From NCBI GenBank assembly GCA_021397835.1, contig JAJFZO010000049.1, forward strand, positions 2,671,001 to 2,735,000: DNA of 64,000 bases, written 5' to 3'. The notes under the pieces are model-generated. The model saw nothing but the letters and a program-made list of their open reading frames with translations, was not told the DNA's origin and ran no database searches. Shown here in pieces: positions 59,448 to 64,000 of the stretch (position 1 is the first letter of the stretch; each line of letters begins with the position of its first letter). The position numbers and the translations under genes were made by a program. This stretch comes from Moringa oleifera (taxonomy: Eukaryota > Streptophyta > Magnoliopsida > Brassicales > Moringaceae).

Positions 59448-61233
59448 ATGGCCATGGAGAAGGAGAAGAAGCTGTATTCGATGCTGTTGCTGGTGAATGT
59501 TCTGGTTTTGAATGTTCTGGGCGCGAAAGAGAAGCATCATGTCTCCGCAGTGGGAGACCCAGGAATGAGAAGAGATGGGCTGCGAGTCGCTTTTGAAGCT
59601 TGGAACTTCTGCAATGAAGTCGGCGAAGAAGCTCCCGGCATGGGCAGCCCGCGAGCTGCAGAATGCTTTGATCTCTCAGGTAAGCAACACCCACATTTTC
59701 TTTTTTTATGGAAAGAAAGCTTAAAGAAACAAGTCTTCATTTTCTTTGTTTTCCTGTCCACCAAATGCTGCAATTTCTGTCATTGAAAGAAGCAATCTGT
59801 GTTATTTTCTGATTAATTGGCCCTCAATGGAGCAGATAATTCGTTGATACACAAGGTATCAGACGCTGATAACAAACTTGGTATGGGCAAACCATTCCCT
59901 GGTTCCTCCCAAGTAGTGAAAAGAGCAGACGAATATGCAGTTCGCAAAGAGCTCTATCTGGGTTCTCTATGCGAAGTTCCAGACACCCCACGGCCATGGC
60001 AGTTCTGGATGGTTATGCTCAAAAATGGAAACTATGACACGATGTCTGGGTTGTGCCCACAGAACGGGAAGTTGGTACCAGGTTACCCTTCGGGAAGGTT
60101 TCCTTGCTACGGCAAAGGCTGTATGAACCAACCCACCTTGAATATTCAGCAGACGGAGTTGAGTGACGGCAAAATGAGAGGGTCGTTCAATGGAACTTAT
60201 GAATTGGATGGTGACATTGGAGGTCCGCTTGATAATATCTCTTTCTATGAGGTGGTTTGGGAGAAGAAAGTTGGAGCTGGAAGTTGGGTTTTCAATCATA
60301 AGCTCAAGACCTCGCTGAAGTATCCATGGCTGATGCTGTACCTCAGGGCTGATGCAACCAGAGGATTTTCTGGAGGGTACCATTATCAAACAAGGGGAAT
60401 GCTCAAAACTGTTAGTACTCCACTTGAATCTCTCTCTTTTTATTTTATTATTTTTCCTTCCTTTAGTCAACTAATCTGTTAGTTCTGCGCTGCAAAATGT
60501 TATCTTTCAGCTTCCGGAGTCTCCTAATTTCAAGGTCAGGCTGACCTTGGATGTCAAGAAAGGGGGAGGATCCAAGAGCCAGTTCTACTTGATGGACATT
60601 GGCAGCTGCTGGAAGCACAATGGAGCTCCATGTGATGGAGATGTGCTAACAGATATAACCAGATACAGTGAGATGATCATCAACCCAGAAATCACAGCCT
60701 GGTGCAGCCCAAAAGACCTGCACAACTGCCCGCCGTACCACATTACTCCAAACAACACAAAGATTCACAGGACTGATACAGCCAACTTCCCTTATGGAGC
60801 CTACCACTACTACTGTGCACCCTCAAATGCTCAGCATGTGGAGCACCCTGTCAGCTATTGTGATCCTTACAGCAACCCTCAGGGACAAGAGCTGGTTCAG
60901 TTGCTGCCTCACCCTGCCTGGGCTGAATATGGCTATCCCACTAAACCAGGACAGGGCTGGGTTGGTGATGCAAGGACATGGGAGCTTGATGTTGGTGGTC
61001 TATCTAGTAGACTCTACTTCTATCAGGTTAGGCTTTAGTCTGGACAGGTTATCAGCCTGTTATAAGATTTACCTAAATGATGATTTCCTGTTTTCTTCTT
61101 GTTTCAGGATCCAGGCACTGCTCCTGCTAGAAGAATATGGACATCCATCGATGTCGGCACTGAAATTTTTGTTACTGACCGAGTTGAACAGGCAGAGTGG
61201 ACTCTTTCTGATTTTGATGTTCTTCTTACATAA
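59448..61233 (+). CDS. Secreted cysteine-rich plant protein of unknown function
   Basis: Exons are 59448-59679, 59836-60410, 60511-61026 and 61108-61233, with phases that agree, giving 482 residues. The N-terminus is a likely signal peptide (LYSMLLLVNVLVLNVLGA, cut near residue 26). The rest has many cysteines and tryptophans, possible N-glycosylation sites (FNGT, NISF, PNNT), and conserved-looking blocks such as RPWQFWMVMLKNGNYD, FYLMDIGSCWKHNGAPC and WCSPKDLHNCPPYH. I associate it with a plant-specific uncharacterised family (DUF7705 from memory, not checked). There is no known enzyme motif. The extracellular or endomembrane location is inferred from the signal peptide. In Arabidopsis At2g47010, between ABCB4 and MIR408, may be the counterpart. 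The start is the ATG at 59448; an in-frame ATG two codons later is also possible. Confidence 0.85.
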
Positions 61234-62925
61234 TCTGTGATTCAGCGTCCATTTTTTTTCATCTTCTGCTTAGTTTCTACTGGCTAGAATGAGCAAAAGT
61301 AAAGACAGGACTCAGTGTAACTGCCAGACAAGTAGGATTTAGAAGCCTTAGGAGCCCTCAAGCATAGGGGATTGTTAATCTGAGAGTTTTACCTTCAATT
61401 CTCCTGTAAACCACTCAGGTTAGAGTGTAATAAGCAGTCACATCTTCTCGTAAATAAATTTTTTATTTTTCAAGTTGAAATGAATTATGTCTCCTTATAT
61501 AGGAGCAAGACTACTCACAAAACCTGTTGCAGTGGCCCCATGTACATCTGGACAACCTTAGACGTGGTTTGTAACAATCGCTGGACATCACATGTTAAAA
61601 TCACTGTTAGATTTGATCAGAAGAGTGGAAACTAATGTGGGTATTCGGCCCTACCATGTGAGGAGGCACCTAACCTTTTACCAGATTTGTAGTGTCAAAA
61701 CGAGTGAGAAAGATCTTTCTGCCACCACTTTTTGTTTTGGAGCTTTGTGATACAAAAAGGATCCCGCCTGACAAACAAATTGACAAATAAACATCTGACT
61801 CAGACCCTGACTCTCTAAGTTTGGGCTGAGTCTGGTGGCCCACAATTATCCCTATGGCTCAATTATAAAAAGCCTTCTTCATACTATATGGACCGAGCTG
61901 CTGAGTTTCACACTTCCATCATGGCTTGTTTTGCCCCTTTGGGCCCAAGCCATCATTAAATTTCGCGGCTAGAACCATACTGCGAAACTTTTTCAAATTT
62001 TGGTTTATTAAGCTGAAAAACTTCTCTCAGGTTTCAGCCATTGAAGATCTTGAAAGCAAGCGTGGTTTCTTTCCCTACGGCGTCCTCTCAGCTCTTAAAG
62101 CTGAAGGGATTTTATTTCCTTACAATTTCTTGGTGGAAGAGATTCATGTCCAGCGGGTTCCAATGCAGCTGACAAGCTCAAAAACCCCGAAATCAGATTA
62201 ATCAGCTAATGCCATATACCCATAAACAAGTTGTACATAGCAGTATCCTGCATTACCTGCACAGCATCTGGTGATTGAGCACTATTGGGCCATGGTAGTT
62301 GCAGTTATTACATTCAATCATTTCCCGGATTTCGTCCATTTGATATGTCATCCTTTTGTTGGACTTGGGTGGTAAACATTTGTACCTAAACAACAGTCTT
62401 CTCTCTTCTTCGTTACTCTGCTTTTATATCAGAGCATTTAAACTTGCGATCAGAACAGTCAAAAGAAAACTGGGTATTAGAATATATGTCCCTTGGTAAG
62501 CTTTCTTTATCGATTTACTCTGCCTGACAGATCAATATGTCAGTCCACGCACGATTATTGATCCTACAGGCCTCACCCAATTTTACAGGGATCGGTTGGG
62601 TGGTTCTGATTTTCACGTTTGGTGGTTAAGGTGAGGCAGCCACAGGTAAGCTGCTCATGGAAGCAGCTGTCATGGACCCAGCAGCCATTGACATTTCCTT
62701 TCCCATCATCTCTCTCCTTTTCAGCACTTGCAAATCAAAATCTCCTCAAAACTATCTTCTTCTCCGTCTGCAAGAAAAGGCTTCATACACGTTGAGTGTG
62801 TAGGTCCCCGGGAGAACCACCTTCTGAATTTACTAATTTTGGCAGGCAGGAAATCCAAAACATTGATTAAATTAATTTTTCATTGGGAATGTCCTTAGAT
62901 TAATTCCTCAAACATCTTATTCACA
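61234..62925. other. Intergenic region, one unassigned open frame
   Basis: Begins with the 3'UTR of the secreted-protein gene (AATAAATT near 61454). A plus-strand frame at 61926-62201 without an ATG start encodes VSAIEDLESKRGFFPYGVLS and KAEGILFPYNFLVEE. It may be an exon preceded by CTCTCAG at 62030, but the family is unknown and no start is visible. Nothing else is recognised. Confidence 0.35.
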
Positions 62926-63118
62926 GTACCAGAGCTTTAGTAGTACAGAATACGAGCTCACGTAGTACATTGATTTCTCAAGATAAAAGGAAACTTGTCT
63001 TTTGAGTTCTTGGTATGCAAACTTGCTAGTACATGGTCTCTTGGTCAGCTATTCCAACCAGAATCTGATAGTACAGGTCTGTACTATAACCCTTTTGGTC
63101 CCTGTGGGTTATATATAA
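62926..63118 (+). promoter_or_regulatory. MIR408 promoter: GTAC copper-response cluster and TATA box
   Basis: Six GTAC cores lie at 62926, 62943, 62965, 63029, 63071 and 63081, with a seventh at 63254 in the transcribed part. GTAC is the core of the copper-response element bound by SPL7, which induces MIR408 under copper shortage in Arabidopsis. A TATA box (TATATATAA) lies at about 63110-63118, some 220 bp before the hairpin. By chance one GTAC is expected per 256 bp. Confidence 0.75.
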
Positions 63119-63328
63119 TTTAATAGACAGAAGCCAGCAAAACCCACTAACCCAAAAGTCTATTGGCACAGTTCTTTATGTTTTTGGGATCTATAAGCGA
63201 AAGCTTGGGACATGCTGTGACATTGGGAGATCTCCGTGGCAGAGGCTGACATGGTACATGGCAAAGCAAGGCCAAGGCAATGGGCAGATAGGAAGAGAGT
63301 GAGAAAGCAGTAAGGAGACTGGCAAAGG

Positions 63329-63410
63329 CTGGGAACAGGCAGAGCATGGATGGAACTACTAACAGATATAACCTGTTGTGGCTCTACCCATGCACTGCCT
63401 CTTCCCTGGC
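63329..63410 (+). ncRNA. MIR408: MIR408 precursor hairpin
   Basis: The 3' arm at 63390-63410 equals the conserved miR408 (starts ATGCACTGCC, ends TTCCCTGGC). The 5' arm at 63329-63349 (CTGGGAACAGGCAGAGCATG...) is the star strand. The arms pair almost fully, with the C-C and A-A mismatches and the small bulge near the base usual for this family. A loop of about 40 bases separates them. miR408 represses mRNAs of copper proteins (plantacyanin, laccases) when copper is short. The transcript probably starts near 63140 and may be spliced (G|GTAAGT at 63641/63642). A 99-codon frame (63346-63645) overlaps the hairpin and is not called as a gene. Confidence 0.96.
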
Positions 63411-64000
63411 TCTGCCTCTTTTTCTTCTCTCCCTTTCTTTTCCATTCCTTTTATGCTTCATTTTACTTCATCTTTTCTACCAGACAGATGCTCTGAAATC
63501 TTTGCGAAACAAGCTCTTACAACACTTTAGATCATCAGCTTGTGATATGATCACACAGTTCAATTGTTGGAATGTTTCAGACAGTAGAAGAGTTCTTGGA
63601 AGAGCCAAAAAATATGATTTAAGGCCAGTCCTTGTATCTTGGTAAGTAATGCTTCCTTTTAGTCTTCACATTATCTATTGCAGACATTCCGAAACACCGA
63701 ATAGGAGGGGCTTGTATACAGAAGCAACACAAGCTCAGCAAGTACTTGAGGCACAGACTTGAATCCTTGAAGCAGAGAAACTCAGCAGCACAGCTGGTTC
63801 ATGGCACCTCGTAACAGAACCCTGATCTGAATCTCTATAACCAGAGAATGCCACAATTCTACATGAGATCTCATTGGTTCAGCTCTCGTCATGATTGTGG
63901 CAACATAGAGCTAACAGAAGGATATAACACAAAAGATTCTGGCTCATTCAATGTAGAATGAAACTATGTACAAGGTTGTGGATCTTGTGTTCCCATTCCA
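63411..64000 (+). other. Rest of the pri-miR408 transcript and right edge
   Basis: A donor-like G|GTAAGT at 63641/63642 suggests an intron in the primary transcript. From there to the window end no gene is recognised. Confidence 0.4.

Noticed and set aside
1..64000. A bacterial-type operon, CRISPR array or prophage
   Set aside because: Introns, plant gene families and retroelements throughout show nuclear plant DNA. No regularly spaced repeat-spacer array or phage genes were seen.
1..64000. tRNA or rRNA genes
   Set aside because: Reading both strands for tRNA A/B-box patterns and rRNA signatures gave nothing convincing by eye. A covariance-model scan was not possible.

Overview
This is nuclear DNA of a flowering plant, most likely a eudicot. 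Genes are split by GT-AG introns, intergenic DNA is AT-rich, and LINE, Ty3/gypsy and hAT relics are present. Every confident protein is a plant family, and a microRNA408 precursor is present. I cannot name the species. No search was run; family and Arabidopsis locus names come from memory.

Layout. A SEC23A-type COPII gene (minus strand, 3' end off the left edge) lies head-to-head with an L-cysteine desulfhydrase gene (4186-5541). From about 6 to 25 kb is a lineage-specific insertion zone. It holds LINE and gypsy debris, a hAT transposon with its target duplication still readable (16984-21208) that carries a piece of a copper-ATPase gene, and a DGAT3-like pseudogene with in-frame internal repeats and three stop codons. 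A full-length CC-NBS-LRR gene (25035-28532, minus) follows, head-to-head with a FAM192A/Fyv6-type gene (29059-36490) whose second intron holds another LINE. Next come an ABCB auxin-transporter-type gene with 12 coding exons (38235-43193, minus), an intronless BAHD acyltransferase (46699-47964, minus), and two tandem two-pore potassium channel genes (49239-50740 and 52364-54324). The first channel has lost one selectivity filter. After an AT-rich gap come a secreted cysteine-rich protein of unknown function (59448-61233) and MIR408 (63329-63410), which has a dense cluster of GTAC copper-response cores upstream.

How the parts relate. The conserved genes are not an operon and share no single pathway. 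Their order looks like an old linkage block that Arabidopsis has split over At4g01810-01840 (SEC23A, ABCB, TPK5), At3g62130-62160 (LCD, FAM192A, ABCB21, BAHD) and At2g47000-47015 (ABCB4, MIR408). The insertion zone and the NLR break that block between LCD and FAM192A. I found no convincing new multi-gene system. The most interesting items are the gene-fragment-carrying hAT element, the channel with the altered filter, the MIR408 promoter cluster and the repeat-expanded DGAT3 relic.
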